Shown here: one piece after another, positions 38,010-49,500 of the stretch
How the letters are laid out: the number at the start of each line of letters is the position of its first letter
How positions within the stretch are numbered: the stretch's first letter is position 1
Source of the DNA: Rhizoctonia solani
Lineage: Eukaryota; Basidiomycota; Agaricomycetes; Cantharellales; Ceratobasidiaceae
Direction of reading: 5' to 3'
Length of the DNA stretch: 64,000 nucleotides
Assembly (NCBI RefSeq): GCF_016906535.1
Contig: NC_057375.1
Location: 186,001-250,000 of the forward strand
The notes under the pieces: model-generated
Database searches by the model: none
Told to the model about the DNA's origin: nothing
The model's input: only the letters and a program-made list of their open reading frames with translations
Translations under genes and position numbers: made by a program

Positions 38010-41000
38010 GCATCGAGGTGTACGATACGACGGGCGAGAGTGTGGTCAGCCTCGCCGAAGAGCGCACAAAGTATGTCGAATCCGCTACGATATCTCCCGA
38101 CGGCTCCAAGGTGGCCTTTTCTAGCTATCGTGGTACCCCATATGTGTGGGACACCGCCAACGGAGGCGCGGTCACACAGCTGCTTCCTGATGGCGTGTCC
38201 GGCGGTCTGTCGCTTGCATTCTCGCCTGACGGGTCTCGCGTCGCCTGTGGCCTGAGGAACGGAGAGGTGTACATCTGCGCGTTGGGACAAGACGTCAGCG
38301 CTCATGGTCCGCTCATGGGTCATACAACAGATGTCTACTCAGTCGTGTTCTCTTCCGATGGCTTGCATCTTGCATCTGGATCGAGCGACAGGACTGTGCG
38401 AGTGTGGGATGTACAGACAGGCCAGCCGGTTTGCACGCCCTTCAAGGGTCATACTGCTGAGGTCTGGTCAGTATGCTCCTGTCCCACTGACTCGCGCATT
38501 GCCTCGGGCTCATCTGATAGAACGATCCGAGTATGGGATCCGCATACTGGGCAGACGGTGCTAGGACCACTCACAGCACATTCTGGCGCTGTATACTGCG
38601 TCGCGTTTTCGCACAACGGCGCTTTCATTGCCTCTGGATCAGCCGACAACACAATCCGAGTCTATGACACGCGTACCGGCTACACAGTCCTTGGACCACT
38701 CGAGGGACACATCAAATACATCACCTCGGTCATCTTCTCTCCCGACAGCACTCGCCTGTTCTCTTGCTCAGCAGACGGCACGGTACGCGTATGGAATGTG
38801 CAAGACATCGATACCTCCAATCCTCTTCCGGCTGCCTTGTCTCTTTCCTCTCGTATCTACTCCATCCGATACTCTCGCAGCGGCACACGGGTTGTCTCTG
38901 GCTCAGCAGATGGGTCGATACACGTGTGGGATGTGGCGACCGGTCAGCTGGTGCTCGGACCACTCCATGGCCATGAGGGCGACGTATCTGTGGACTACTC
39001 AGCCGATGATCGGTACATTGCGTCTGGTTCAAGAGACAGCACAGTGCGAATCTGGGATGGACTGACGGGACAAGACATCCACGGACCGATGGAGGGGCAT
39101 AGTGATTGGGTGAACTGTGTGCGATTCTCACCCGACAGCACGGTCGTTGTCTCAGGGTCTGATGACTGCACTGTCCGAATATGGGATGTGAGCACCGGCC
39201 AACAAGTGACCCAACTGCCCCAAGGAGATCAGTGGATCCTGTCGGTTGGGACCTCTCCTGATGGCCATCGGGTTGTCTGTGGCTCAAATCATGGCAAGAT
39301 AGTCGTGCTAGACCGACATGGCGGCACCACGCTCGTTGGCCTAGTCGATGCTCACAAGGACTGGGTTCGTCCGGTGGAGTTCTCCCAAGATGGCAAGCGC
39401 CTCGTCTCAGGGTCGGATGACAAATCAGTGGTGATATGGGATGCAGAGACAGGGAAGCAGCTTGTTGTTTGTGGCAAGACCGGTGGCGCCCACAGTGACT
39501 CGGTCTCCTCTGTGTCGTTCTCACCCAATGGTCCGTATGTTGCATCTGGGTCTTGGGACCATACTGTGGGCGTGTGGGACTCGGAGAACGGCAAGCTTAT
39601 ACACGGTCCTCTGAGGGGACATACCGATATCGTGCGATCCATCCAGTTCTCACCCGATGGCTCACACCTCGTTTCGTGCTCGTGGGACCGCACCATTCGA
39701 TTCTGGGACGTATCGCTTCTGGGAACACATTCACAAGAGAATGCAACCACAGGCACGAGTGCGTGTCGATATTTCCCGTCTTGCTGTTTCATGTGCTGAC
39801 GCGTCCTGTTAGACAATGCTGGAGCAGGCATTTCCACTTCTGACTCTCACGTATCTCATCTTTCCTCTCTGGACGACGACGGCTGGGTGGTGGACTCACA
39901 CGGTCGACGACTAGTATGGGTACCATCAGACCTTCGCACCTATCTGGCACTCCCCCGACCTCCTCGATCATCGCTGACCAAGGGGCTTTTACTCTAAACA
40001 TGGACGGATGGAATATAGGAGATAGGTGGATGGAGTGTTACCAGCCGTAGGGCCATGTATAATTTCGAGGCAATGTAATACACGTATCATCATATATCAA
40101 CTACTGCACTGGCATGGGCCGATATCAGGTTCGTTCGGATGTTGAGAAAAGCAACGGAAGAAAGTGGCATTAACATGGCTGGTGTGTTATCATCTCCGAC
40201 GGGCTTTACAGAAAGTGCCACATCGAAATAAAACCTATGCTCGGCTTGAGTAACATTGGTAAATGGGTTACGCATTCATTAGCAGTTGGTGTAAACTACA
40301 GCTCGTTATTCGGCTCATTCAGAGCATTGGTTATCATAGATGGAAATGGACGTCCACTGAGCCTATGCATTCTTGCACTCATACGAGCTGGCCAAGTTAT
40401 TAAACTCGAACACCACGAGATTGTCAACTACCACCGTAATCTCAGTTTACACTTACGTAAAATCATGGGAAGTACCAACCGGAAGACACTATACATCCTC
40501 CTGGATGAGACCCTTGGCAGTCCGGCTCGCTAGGTTCATCACAACCAGGTCAATCACACCAATTCCTTGTGCGTCTTCATTATTCTTACCTCCACAGCAA
40601 GCAAGATAGAGATTGTTCGGGTTCGGGGCGAATACTCGAAAGCTAGTTGCTGAAAGTGTCGTCAAAGTTATGGCACCCGTCGCTAGACAGTGCATTCGTG
40701 TGAGGGACGCTTTCGGAAGTGCGTGCGCATCGTGATTATACTTACTTGATCGGTGGAGTTCTCGCCTATAGGAGTGGGTCAACGCGTTAAGCTCCGCTTT
40801 GACGGATGATTTTTTCTTACGCATATTCCGGTAAAGTTGGGCTCTGTGCAGTAGTACAACCCTCCGTTGAGCTGTGTCCTGCCGTTTGTCCTACATTTCC
40901 ACTGAGCTCGATGGATGCAATGTACGCCTCCCCAATCGACTTACAAAAGGTGCACCAAGAGCTACTGCGATATAGGATAGTACGATGATTAAATAAGATT

Positions 41001-41608
41001 GCATATTGGTTAGAGGCCTAAGGGAAGTCGGGTTATCATATACAAAAGTTAGTGCTGACGGTCCACATACCTCTTGCTACACCTTTTATACCGTTTCATC
41101 TCCATTTATCTGACTTTTTGCTTAGCTGTTCGGCATCCGTGTGCACTAATCGTATCTCGGCGCATCCGCCACGGCAGAACCATGATGTATATGAGCTCCA
41201 GTAACCATAATCTGCTCGATTCAATGACGCATCCAGGCACCGGGTAGCGTGGGGCGCGTGCCGTATGGACGCTTGGTTTTACGTGATTAGTTCACAGTCA
41301 AGGGCGGATGCTCTATACGTCCTGGCGGTGTCAAGTCGATTATTGTTCTAAAGACTGGCTGCGGAATAAATAGTGACTGTGAATTTGTGAGCACCTCGAT
41401 TGCCCGGGAAAGGCCATGGCAAGCAAAGCGAGATCACAGGTAGGAATAGAAAAGAGTACGCCGAGGAAAGAGCACAAGCATAGAAGCTCGTTCCGGTTGT
41501 GCGCGCCGAGTAGAGATCACATGGTGCTCGAGTGTTCCAACACACGATTACGGAGAGGTGCCGACTGGCTGCGTCGCAGGGTGTTCCATGATCCAAGTAG
41601 TCAACTCG
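38010..41608 (+). repeat. Tandem duplication, unit 2 (3,599 bp)
   Basis: Direct repeat of 34412-38009, containing NLR-3 and a second copy of the 3' flank. After its end the sequence (ATATTGCTTT...) is unique again and leads to the WASP gene. Confidence 0.92.
38012..39997 (+). pseudogene. Truncated WD40-only NLR copy (NLR-3)
   Basis: The duplicated 3' half of NLR-2. It starts in WD repeat 1 (IEVYDTTGES) fused to the duplicated spacer, so the effector bundle and NACHT are missing. The WD40 frame stays open for about 600 codons up to the exon-6 donor (near 39757), with in-frame 3-nt losses (TTTGES to TTGES; HEGEVASV to HEGDVSV). No ATG opens this frame at the junction; the first in-frame ATG is at 38315 (GPLMGH). 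In the last exon a run of six C (36356-36361 in NLR-2) is five here (near 39951-39955), which shifts the frame and ends it early at TAA 39995-39997, losing the C-terminal block. It could still make a propeller-only protein from an internal start, but a decaying fragment is likelier. Confidence 0.85.
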
Positions 41609-41854
41609 GCATATTGCTTTCCCGATTAATTATATAAGACATGGTAGCATGCGTAATGAACTGCCGACGCGAAAGATGATGATGCATTCTTGGGGAGAAG
41701 ATGATGGTCATTGCCAGTGGCCTTGACGAGGACCCTGGAGTGTTTCGTCATATGCGACACAGCCACAGACGCCACCGCAGCCAAGCGCCGAGCTATCTAA
41801 TCTCACGACCCACCACCACCTAACGGTTGGTCCAAACATCCAACATAAACCCCG
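39998..41854. other. NLR-3 3' flank (second spacer copy) and WASP promoter side
   Basis: To 41608 this repeats 36457-38009. A frame starting at ATG 40237 (98 codons) matches the one at 36628. From 41609 on, unique sequence with ATTATATAAGAC near 41630 leads to the WASP start; a TATA role is possible but distant. Confidence 0.45.
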
Positions 41855-43984
41855 ATGCCGTCCGCATCGACAATAACGGCCTCGGAAAAGGCGACAGTCA
41901 AACAGCACTTGCCGTCTAGCACGACCAAGATCCACACGGCCACTGTTGCTCGAGTGTACTATGCTCACCCTAATCCGAACGAATGGAGCTATTCGGGGAT
42001 ACAAGGGGCGCTGGCGTTTGTGAGCGACAAAGTGCGAGGAGGGTTCTGGTGGAGAGTGGTGGATCTACAGGTGCGCTTAGAATTGGTTCATCCTTACTTG
42101 AGATTAACGGGAAGATTGGCAGGGCACACGCGGTATCATCTGGGAACACGAAGTCTACGAGCCGATACTTTACACCCAGGACCGACCGTTCTTCCACTCG
42201 TTTGCAGGTGATGTGAGTACATTGGGCTACGCGGCCAGCTGCGGTGGATAATCATCACAGCCCGCGGTTGGTGGGCACGATGGGCTGACGTGAGACCAGG
42301 AATGCATGATTGGATTCTCGTTTCCTAACGAGGGCGAAGCGTTGACAATGTACAAGAAGTTTGAAAAACGCGGCAAGCTCTCGACTGGGGGTGAGTGATT
42401 CGTATCGCGCGATCCGCGCGTGAGGCCTTACGATGAATTTGATTACAGGGAAAGCGAAAGCACAGCCTGCGACACCATCGACTCCAACTAGATCGAAAAC
42501 AAAGAGCAAGAAGGGCAAGATTGACAAATCGCTAATATCTGCACCGTCGGGATTCCATCATGTTGCTCACATGGGCTACGACGCGGAGGGCGGGTTCACA
42601 TCCACTGGCCTTGATCCATCCTGGCAGGCACTTTTGGAGAGCCTGGGTCAATACGGCGTGAGTAAGAATGACCTACAAGGAAACGAGGACTTTATTCGCG
42701 GCTTCGTGGAGGAATATCGTGCACAGGTAGGTGCCGCGACGCGTTGATTGTGTTTGGGGACTAATTGTCGCGACAGGAGAAAGCACAAGTCCCTACCAAA
42801 GCCGCTCCGCCTCCCGTAAACCCGCGTGGAGGCGGGAAGAAACCCCCTCCTCCACCTGCTCCTGTCCGCAAACGTGGTGCTGAGACACGGGAAAGTATCA
42901 GCAGCCTTCCTCCTGCGACTCCAGTAGAAACATTCACTCCTACCCCTGCCCCTGCACCTCCGAGTAACGCACCTCCACGCCCTCCAAGTGCTCCACCACC
43001 GCGTCCACCTACTAGCGCACCTCCCCCACCTAGTGCTGCGCCTCCGCCTCCGCCAAGTGCGCCTCCTCCACGTCCGCCGACAAATGCACCTCCCCCACCT
43101 CCAGCCGCGCCACCCCCACGACCGCCAACAAGCGCTCCTCCTCCACCGCCAGGTAAGATATACTCTCCCATATTGCATCGTTGTTTTCTTACCTTTCGCT
43201 TTCAGCTGCCCCTCCTCCACCCGCACCCCCCGCTTCAGCCCCACCCCGTCCTCCGGCTGCTCCTCCCCCGCCTCCAGCTCCCCCTGCGAGTCGCAACGCG
43301 CCACCGCCACCGCCACCACCTCCAGGCAAGTTGATTTGTTGCCTGCGCAGTTTTAGTCATAACACATTTTTATTTCATAGCCGGCGCGCCTCCTCCGCCC
43401 CCACCACCTCCACCTCCCATGGGTGCGCCACCGCCACCCCCTCCTCCCCCACCTGGTAAGTATTACCTTTCTCGAGCCAAATGTAGGCTCACTCAAACAT
43501 ATGCGTATTAGCTGGCATTCCACCACCGCCACCGCCCCCTCCTGGTGCTCCGCCTCCACCTCCACCTCCTGGTGCCCCTCCACCACCGCCATCAGGTAAA
43601 TCACTACTCTCACAGTTCTGTGTATTTACTCACAGCCTTCCTAGGAGATGCCCCGGGAAGCATGCCAACCGCTCAACCTGGTCGTGCAGATTTGTTAGCT
43701 TCGATTCAAGGCAAGGGTATTCATTCTCTCCGAAAGGTAAATTCCAGTATCATATTATTTGTGTCACCCCCTCACTGATCTCCTCTCAGGCCCCAGCAGC
43801 CGACGAAGGAAGTTCGAGCGCCGGAACAGCTGCAGCAGCCGCAGTCGGAGGAGCGGCAGTAGGCGCAGCAGCTGCTTCGGGCGGAGGTGACTTGGCCAGC
43901 GCCTTGGCTGCTGCCTTGACGCAAAGGAATAAGGCGATTGGGGATAGCAGTGACGAAGAAGAAGATGACGACTGGGATGACTAG
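41855..43984 (+). CDS. WASP/Las17-family actin nucleation-promoting factor, 538 aa
   Basis: Activator of the Arp2/3 complex at endocytic sites and growing tips. Ten exons join in frame: 41855-42070, 42123-42212, 42300-42390, 42449-42726, 42777-43152, 43206-43325, 43381-43455, 43512-43595, 43645-43736 and 43790-43984. Domains in order: WH1 (about residues 20-130; VYYAHPNPNEWSYSGIQGAL, WEHEVYEPILYTQDRPFFHS, MIGFSFPNEGEA), CRIB/GBD (ISAPSGFHHVAHMGYDAEGG with the following helix), a polyproline region of about 220 residues that would bind profilin and SH3 proteins, one WH2 (GRADLLASIQGKGIHSLRK) and an acidic tail ending in EEEDDDWDD with the Trp needed for Arp2/3 binding. A CRIB is present, unlike in yeast Las17, so direct control by a Rho-type GTPase is likely. 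Intron 6 begins with GC. Start choice is supported by WH1 spacing. Confidence 0.92.
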
Positions 43985-44398
43985 AAGGAGAATGCGAAAT
44001 GTAGAATGTATCGTACACCCCCCCTAATAGGACCGGATATTGGATTTCTGCGTTGCGTGGACTCGGTGGCTGGGCCTGACAAGTTGTTAACGTGGCGGTC
44101 ATTTAACTAAATTGGTGGGGCTTCAAATAGGCGATCGCCTATACATTCGTGCTCCCTCTCGGCGCTGCTACTAATCTGTTCGTAATTCATCCACACCGCC
44201 CCAAGTGTGATCGACACTGCCGCCGGCTCGTCACTCGTATTACCAATCTGGTGACTTCGGTGTCGTGCAGTTCACCGAACCAACGCCGCCAAACGCACCA
44301 CTACATCCAGCCACTACCTGATAAATTTCTGAATCCTAGGCACGAAGATAAACCCAGCATCACGAGACACCGAGCCGTCATTTTCCAACCACGACGAG
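43985..44398. other. Intergenic region downstream of WASP gene
   Basis: The 3' flank of the WASP gene and 5' region of the next gene, same strand. Nothing further recognised. Confidence 0.5.
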
Positions 44399-46269
44399 AT
44401 GGAAACGAGTTACAAACCTCATTCGGTATGTTTTGGGTTCTCCAAGCTGTTTTTGTGCATTATACTTATGGATAGATAGTATAGTCGCGCAATCGCGTTA
44501 CCGAGCTTACCTCCAGGGGTAAATTAGATTTAATTTCAACCGAGTGGCTCGTTGAGGATCGCTTTGTTATTAGGTCTCTTTGGCGCCTATTGGTGGACAA
44601 GCAGGTCTAAAGCAGTGGGTTTGGGGATTATCATCCACTCCGGTCCCGCACTATTCCCAGGAAGCTATTGAACTTTGTCAAAAGCGATGGGAAACAAAGT
44701 GGGGTTATTACAAGGAGACACAGCAGGAGGAGCACTCGCTTTCAACGTTGGGGAAACAGGCGTTGTTCGCACATGTCCAACATCTGGTAGGCTAAATTGT
44801 CTTCCTCTATACTGAGTGCCATCCTAATGTATTTGAGTGTGTAGGAAGAAGAGTTATCTAGGTTACAGTCTAGGTTCACTGAGATGGACACTTCCGAGGT
44901 GGGTTTCTTGCTAGCGGGGTTGCTTAGTGGCTATATGAAAAAACATGGGGTCAGGCGTCGGCAGAAATGGCGTGTGGAGTACAATTTTTGCTTTCGTTGA
45001 TTGAAAGTCAAACACCTGCGCTTTTTAGACTTGTGAGTTTTTCTTCTCTCTCTTCATTTCGAGCTGACCCTTGAAACACACCATAGAAAGCGGCCGAGAT
45101 GGATAGTGTATGTGCTCCTTTCTATTACTGGCTTGTGGTGTTCACTCCTGCGATGAACAGGTGGCTGAACCTCTGGAAGTATTAAAGAATGAAGTCAGTG
45201 GTTTTTTAAAAATTCTCTTGCCGGCCTCGTTCAATGGGCATTAATTCTAGGTCAAATTAATCGATCAAGTGTACCAGTTTGCTATCCAATCCCTAGATAC
45301 CATCACAAGACTTCGTATGCAGCAAGTTCTCGAAATGCGTGCGGTAATTGCATTCCGTCTGTTGATCACCAGCTCGCTCTAATATATTATGGAATAGACG
45401 ATGGATCCAGACCTAGAGTCGGCTCGTTCCATCTTAGTTCGCTCGGAGCTCGAAGACCAGAAAGGCGATTCGGCCTCGGATAGACGAGAGGCCTATATGC
45501 CGAGTGCATCAATTAGAGAGTCCCCAGGTCAGGATATGTCAGATCCCGCTCCAGGTCCTTCTCGAATCGCGGCCAACGAGCGAACAATACCCCCAAATGG
45601 TGTGGTGATGGACGAAAAAGGGATAATACAAAGAGGGCCGAATTGTTTCAGCTATCCACCGAATACTAATGGCGCAACCACTGTCACTCGTGGGTCAGAC
45701 CGTCCACCGGTCCCAGCTCCACCTGTCACACAGGCTCTAAGTACTGCAGCGTCTCATCGGTACGTCGTGCACTCAACCAAACTGGGCCCGTCTCTAATTG
45801 AAAACGTTCATCGAACAGTGCCACTCTCCTCTCGCTCAGTGCCATCTCCTTTTTTGGCGCTGGCATGGCCTGGGCAACGGTATTCTCGGGTACTCGTGGA
45901 GATTTAGTCCTCATCTCATGGGCAGCCAGTTGCTTTATTGTCGCCACCGCAACTGCCGCATGCGGAACATCGCTGTTGGATGCGGATGGAACACTTGTCG
46001 AAAGGTTTATGGCCGTTCGCTGGACTGTTCGTGTCCTTTCTTTGTGTGCTACCATCCATGTGTTTGTGGGAATTATGTTGGTTAGCGCTGCTATACTTAT
46101 TTTAGATCCGAACATGGATTCACCAGCAGGGGGAACAAATGGCCACCGGTTTAATGTTGTCGCCGAACGGGTGGCTGGAGGGTGTTCTCTGGTGATTTGT
46201 GGGATAGCGGTCTTGTTGACGTTCATTGTACAGCGGAGATATAGGCGTAGGACTTGGTTTTCGATATGA
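44399..46269 (+). CDS. Multi-exon protein with helical N-terminus and four-helix membrane C-terminus, unknown
   Basis: I do not recognise the family. ATG 44399 begins METSYKPHS; exons 44399-44425, 44480-44518 and 44574-44786 join in phase 0 to give a conserved-looking stretch (KQWVWGLSSTPVPHYSQEAI, ELCQKRWETKWGYYKETQ). Several tiny exons follow, including a 21-nt one (KAAEMDS, about 45088-45108) and a 33-nt one (VAEPLEVLKNE). They build a mostly alpha-helical, possibly coiled-coil domain (LIDQVYQFAIQSLDTITRLR). From 45401 a Pro/Ser-rich linker runs to about 45759. A 61-nt intron (45760-45820) joins it to a membrane domain with four hydrophobic helices (ATLLSLSAISFFGAGMAWAT; LISWAASCFIVATATAA; VLSLCATIHVFVGIMLVSAA; GGCSLVICGIAVLLTFIV) and a basic end (QRRYRRRTW), stop at 46267-46269. 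Skipping that intron would give a soluble form ending near 45907. Confidence 0.6.
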
Positions 46270-48319
46270 TCTACCGTAGTCTATCATAAGTTTACAATTT
46301 ATCCATTGTAGATTACTTAATTCTCTCGATAAGAACTTGGCTGTACCAGTGCATGATTATATATAACTTGTAACATCATTCGCCCCTTCCCCGTTGTGCA
46401 AAGTGCATCAGGACCTCCTCTACGAATCGAACGGATCGCTCGGATTTCGATACCTCAAGGCTGTCTGATATAGATCCTCCCCATGCATGCACACATGTGT
46501 CGAACCAGATGATAATCAAACAGTTTATTTTGTAAAGAAGTGCAGCTAATGACGTAAAACTGAGCTCGATATAAAGGCACTTTGACAGACTAAGAGAGGG
46601 ATGATGAAAACCGTTTGCTTGAGTGCGGTGAATGTTTTACTCTTTTACACTAAGTACAAGAGATATCTCCGAGGAATAAAAGTCCTCGGAGTGCATATGA
46701 GAAAAGGAGATACGGAAGATACAGGAGAACAAGCGTATGGATATCTATGGGGATGTTTCGAATTAAGTGCATATGAGGGAATGTATGCGAGGTGTGTCCG
46801 CATGGTCGTAATTATGGCGCGACTATGCGTCACGTTCAATAACATGTATATAGGGAGCAATGCACTGGGAGGAGGGTCCCGTTCTTGAGGTGGTCCAGAT
46901 GTGTCAAAGATGGAGGTTTTTGGGCACGTCTTGATAAATCCTGTGATTTCTCAAGATGTGACTCAGGTTCAACCTTTTGGCGCATCTGGTCGGTGGATCT
47001 TGATACGCACGTGAAGCAGATGTGAAATAGCGCTGGGCGCTTGTTGTCATACAATTTATTGTGAAATTATCCGTATTATTCATTGGACCATAAGTATGTT
47101 GTATATTGAGTGATTATATGTACATTGTCTCAGATCCATCCCCCTCATCGTGGAATCAGCATAATATTTAATATCAGCCCGGCTCTGGTGCTTGCGATGA
47201 AGCGACCGCTCCCGTTGACTGTGATCTTTGAAACCGTAGTGACAATGAGCGATGAATATTGAGGATTGGTGCGTACCGTTTTGCTCCCTTCTACGCCCCT
47301 ATGGGCGATGGCTAGGCTTACGAGCCAACCCTTGTCAATTTTTGAGGTACCGGAGGGATTGATTTTACGCGGTTGGGGGTATAAAACAATCTGTATAAGT
47401 GTAGTCAACTCGAAATTGCTTTCAGCCAACGAAATGAATGCACACAACCCACCTGCTCCTCCAACGGCTAGTCGGGCAACCTCTAGTCCGCAGCAAAGCC
47501 CCCAAACTGCCCTGGCGAGTCAAACTACAAATGCCGCAATGACGGTGGGACTTATTCAATTGACTTTGCGTGTTGAAGGAATTGATGAACGCATTTGTTT
47601 CCACCAAAGCCACATAGACAACCTTCAAATCAATGGGGCAATAAGATTGGGAACCTGTAATAATAATAGTTAATTATCAGAACATACTCATTAGTTGCAC
47701 ATTTGGGGCCCCTTTGTCTTGTCATAAACACTCACCCAGTCTCAAGCCCTCTACTCTTGATTCTGGAGCTACTGGCGGTATTACAACCTGCCTTGCTAGC
47801 CATTTTTTCTGAGACCAATAACTTTGTTTGCGTAACTGGTGCTGGCGCCATGCTGAATATTTTGGCATCTTAAACCCCTCATGAGTCCGCGTGCACTTCA
47901 CTTTGCAACAACATTTGCAAAATTTAGCATAATTGGCAGGCTAACAAAGAGCGCCAATAAGAGGTAGACTAGGAGCAATAAATTCATACCATTTCTCAGG
48001 TCAAAGGTATTCATGAATTGGCCATGTAACAAGTGTCATAAGGTCTTGTGGCAGTGGTTGGCAAGCTTAGGGGGGTATGATATTTTATTCTGTTTACATG
48101 GTCCACTACATCACATTTAAGGTCCATCTGCAAGTGTTCAAGATGTATGCAAGATGGCACGTGATGTCCAGATGTATCAAGATGTGCAATTGGATACATC
48201 TGGGGTGCATCTGATGGTATCCAAGATGGGGCTCTCCTCCCAGTGATGTAGAGAATACAATGGTCTTGATTGTTCTTGACAGACTGTTCATTGTGTACCC
48301 AAAAGTTACAGATAGTCCA
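46270..48319. other. 2 kb intergenic region
   Basis: Mostly AT-rich with no recognisable gene. One possible short gene is listed separately at 47432. The region marks the passage from the gene-rich part to the transposon-rich right third. Confidence 0.4.
47432..47673 (+). other. Possible short gene, unknown product
   Basis: ATG 47432 opens an 80-codon frame (MNAHNPPAPPTASRATSSPQ, later VGLIQLTLRVEGIDERI). A GGGTATAAAAC box sits about 50 nt upstream (near 47380). No family is recognised and no second exon could be assigned; the TATA spacing is the only positive sign. Confidence 0.2.
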
Positions 48320-48735
48320 TCCCTGGGGTTTGGTTGCCCAGGAATCTGTACCCTACTGGAGGTAGGTATGCTTGGTTGGGGTGCAGATGTGAAAGTCCAG
48401 CCCCTGGTGGGGTCTGGATCCTTGTCTTCTTCTGGGGTTGGACTCTGGCTGGGGTTGGATTTTGACTAGAGGGTTGGATTTCTGCTGTCCTCCAGGGTTG
48501 GATCTCCACTCAAGGGTTGGACTTGGCCTGGGGGTTGGACTTTACTAAGGGGCTGGACTCCCACCTGGGGGTTGGACTCTTGCAATGTCCTGGGGTTGGA
48601 CTTTTGACCTTTGGGGGGGGGCAGACTTTGCCAGGGGTCAGACCCTTGTTGTCTTTGGGGGGTCAGAATATTTCTGTAGGTTGGATTTTCCAAGGTTCAG
48701 GTATTTCAGTAGGTGTTGGCAGGGGTTGGGAACCC
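48320..48735 (+). repeat. Degenerate GT-rich minisatellite-like tract
   Basis: About 400 bp with at least a dozen variants of GGGGTTGGA(C/T)T separated by 8-25 nt, strongly strand-asymmetric (G+T on plus). Unit length is irregular, so it is a degenerate repeat, not a clean tandem array. Confidence 0.6.
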
Positions 48736-48940
48736 AGTTAGGAGCTGTCAGTCAGACTCTCTGACATAGAACAATTGCCTGTTGTATGTATTAATTACAT
48801 AAGGCAAACAATTAGGACATACCTTGGTCCTATGAAAGTCCTGCATACACCAATTAGCCAATGACATATGTACTTGTGCAAGTACCTAGATAGCAAAATG
48901 ATGTATACCCATTGCTCATCAAAAATAATCACTAGAACCA

Positions 48941-49500
48941 TGTTGTCATGCCCTAGAGGCATGACCACCTTAGAATCCACTAAGTCAAAGAAATAGTGAA
49001 TATATGCGCTATTTTCTTGAAGATTTATGGATATATGCATTTGTATGCTGTTTAGGCGCTGAGCGCTTATTATGTAATCCAATCACATGACTAAAGGTCA
49101 TGTGATCACGTCTTTCTTATCTCTGGTCATGTGACCTTATCTTTGTTGTTATGTTTGTACATGTAATTACTCTTCCCCTTCTCTGTTGAATATATAAGGA
49201 GGGTTCTGAGAGCCTTAAGCCTCCAAACTCACCCTCTTATCCCCCTTCCTACATCTACCTACCCTAAGACATACACTTAGAGTATTGCCTGAGAGCATAC
49301 CAGTCCCTGTCAAAGGTTCTTAGCCCTGCTGTCTTTGCAGTATAGTGCACTTTACTATATCAGGTCTTGTCCTATTCCTTTCCTGGCATTGCCTTTGAGC
49401 ATTGTTAGGCCCTACTAGCTGATAAGTCCTATATTAGGCAATAGCTTGTTAGGATTACCCTTTGGTAGTTGTTGGCTCTGACACATGTCAGATTAAATAG
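48941..49500 (+). mobile_element. Possible solo LTR of a further retrotransposon family
   Basis: The segment opens TGTTGTCATGCC with an inverted dyad (GTCATGCC...GGCATGAC). It contains CACATGAC/GTCATGTG boxes and GCGCTTATTATG like the LTRs further right, and a TATATAAGGAGGG box near 49190. No target duplication or matching primer-binding site is visible and the right end is a guess. A single copy in the window, so weak. Confidence 0.3.

Noticed and set aside
37982..38011. Junction-created start codon for NLR-3
   Set aside because: The frame at the junction opens with GTG. The nearby ATG (37989) is out of frame, and the first in-frame ATG is at 38315.
38730..39545. 271-codon open frame on the minus strand, and similar long antisense frames at 11216-12966, 34124-36242 and 39352-39837
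   Set aside because: They lie opposite the WD40 repeats. Codon composition of the repeats keeps the opposite strand free of stops; the Cys/Arg/His-rich products match no family.
42648..43319. Gly- and Trp/Arg-rich minus-strand frames across the polyproline exons
   Set aside because: They are reverse reads of CCN-rich proline codons, a low-complexity artefact.
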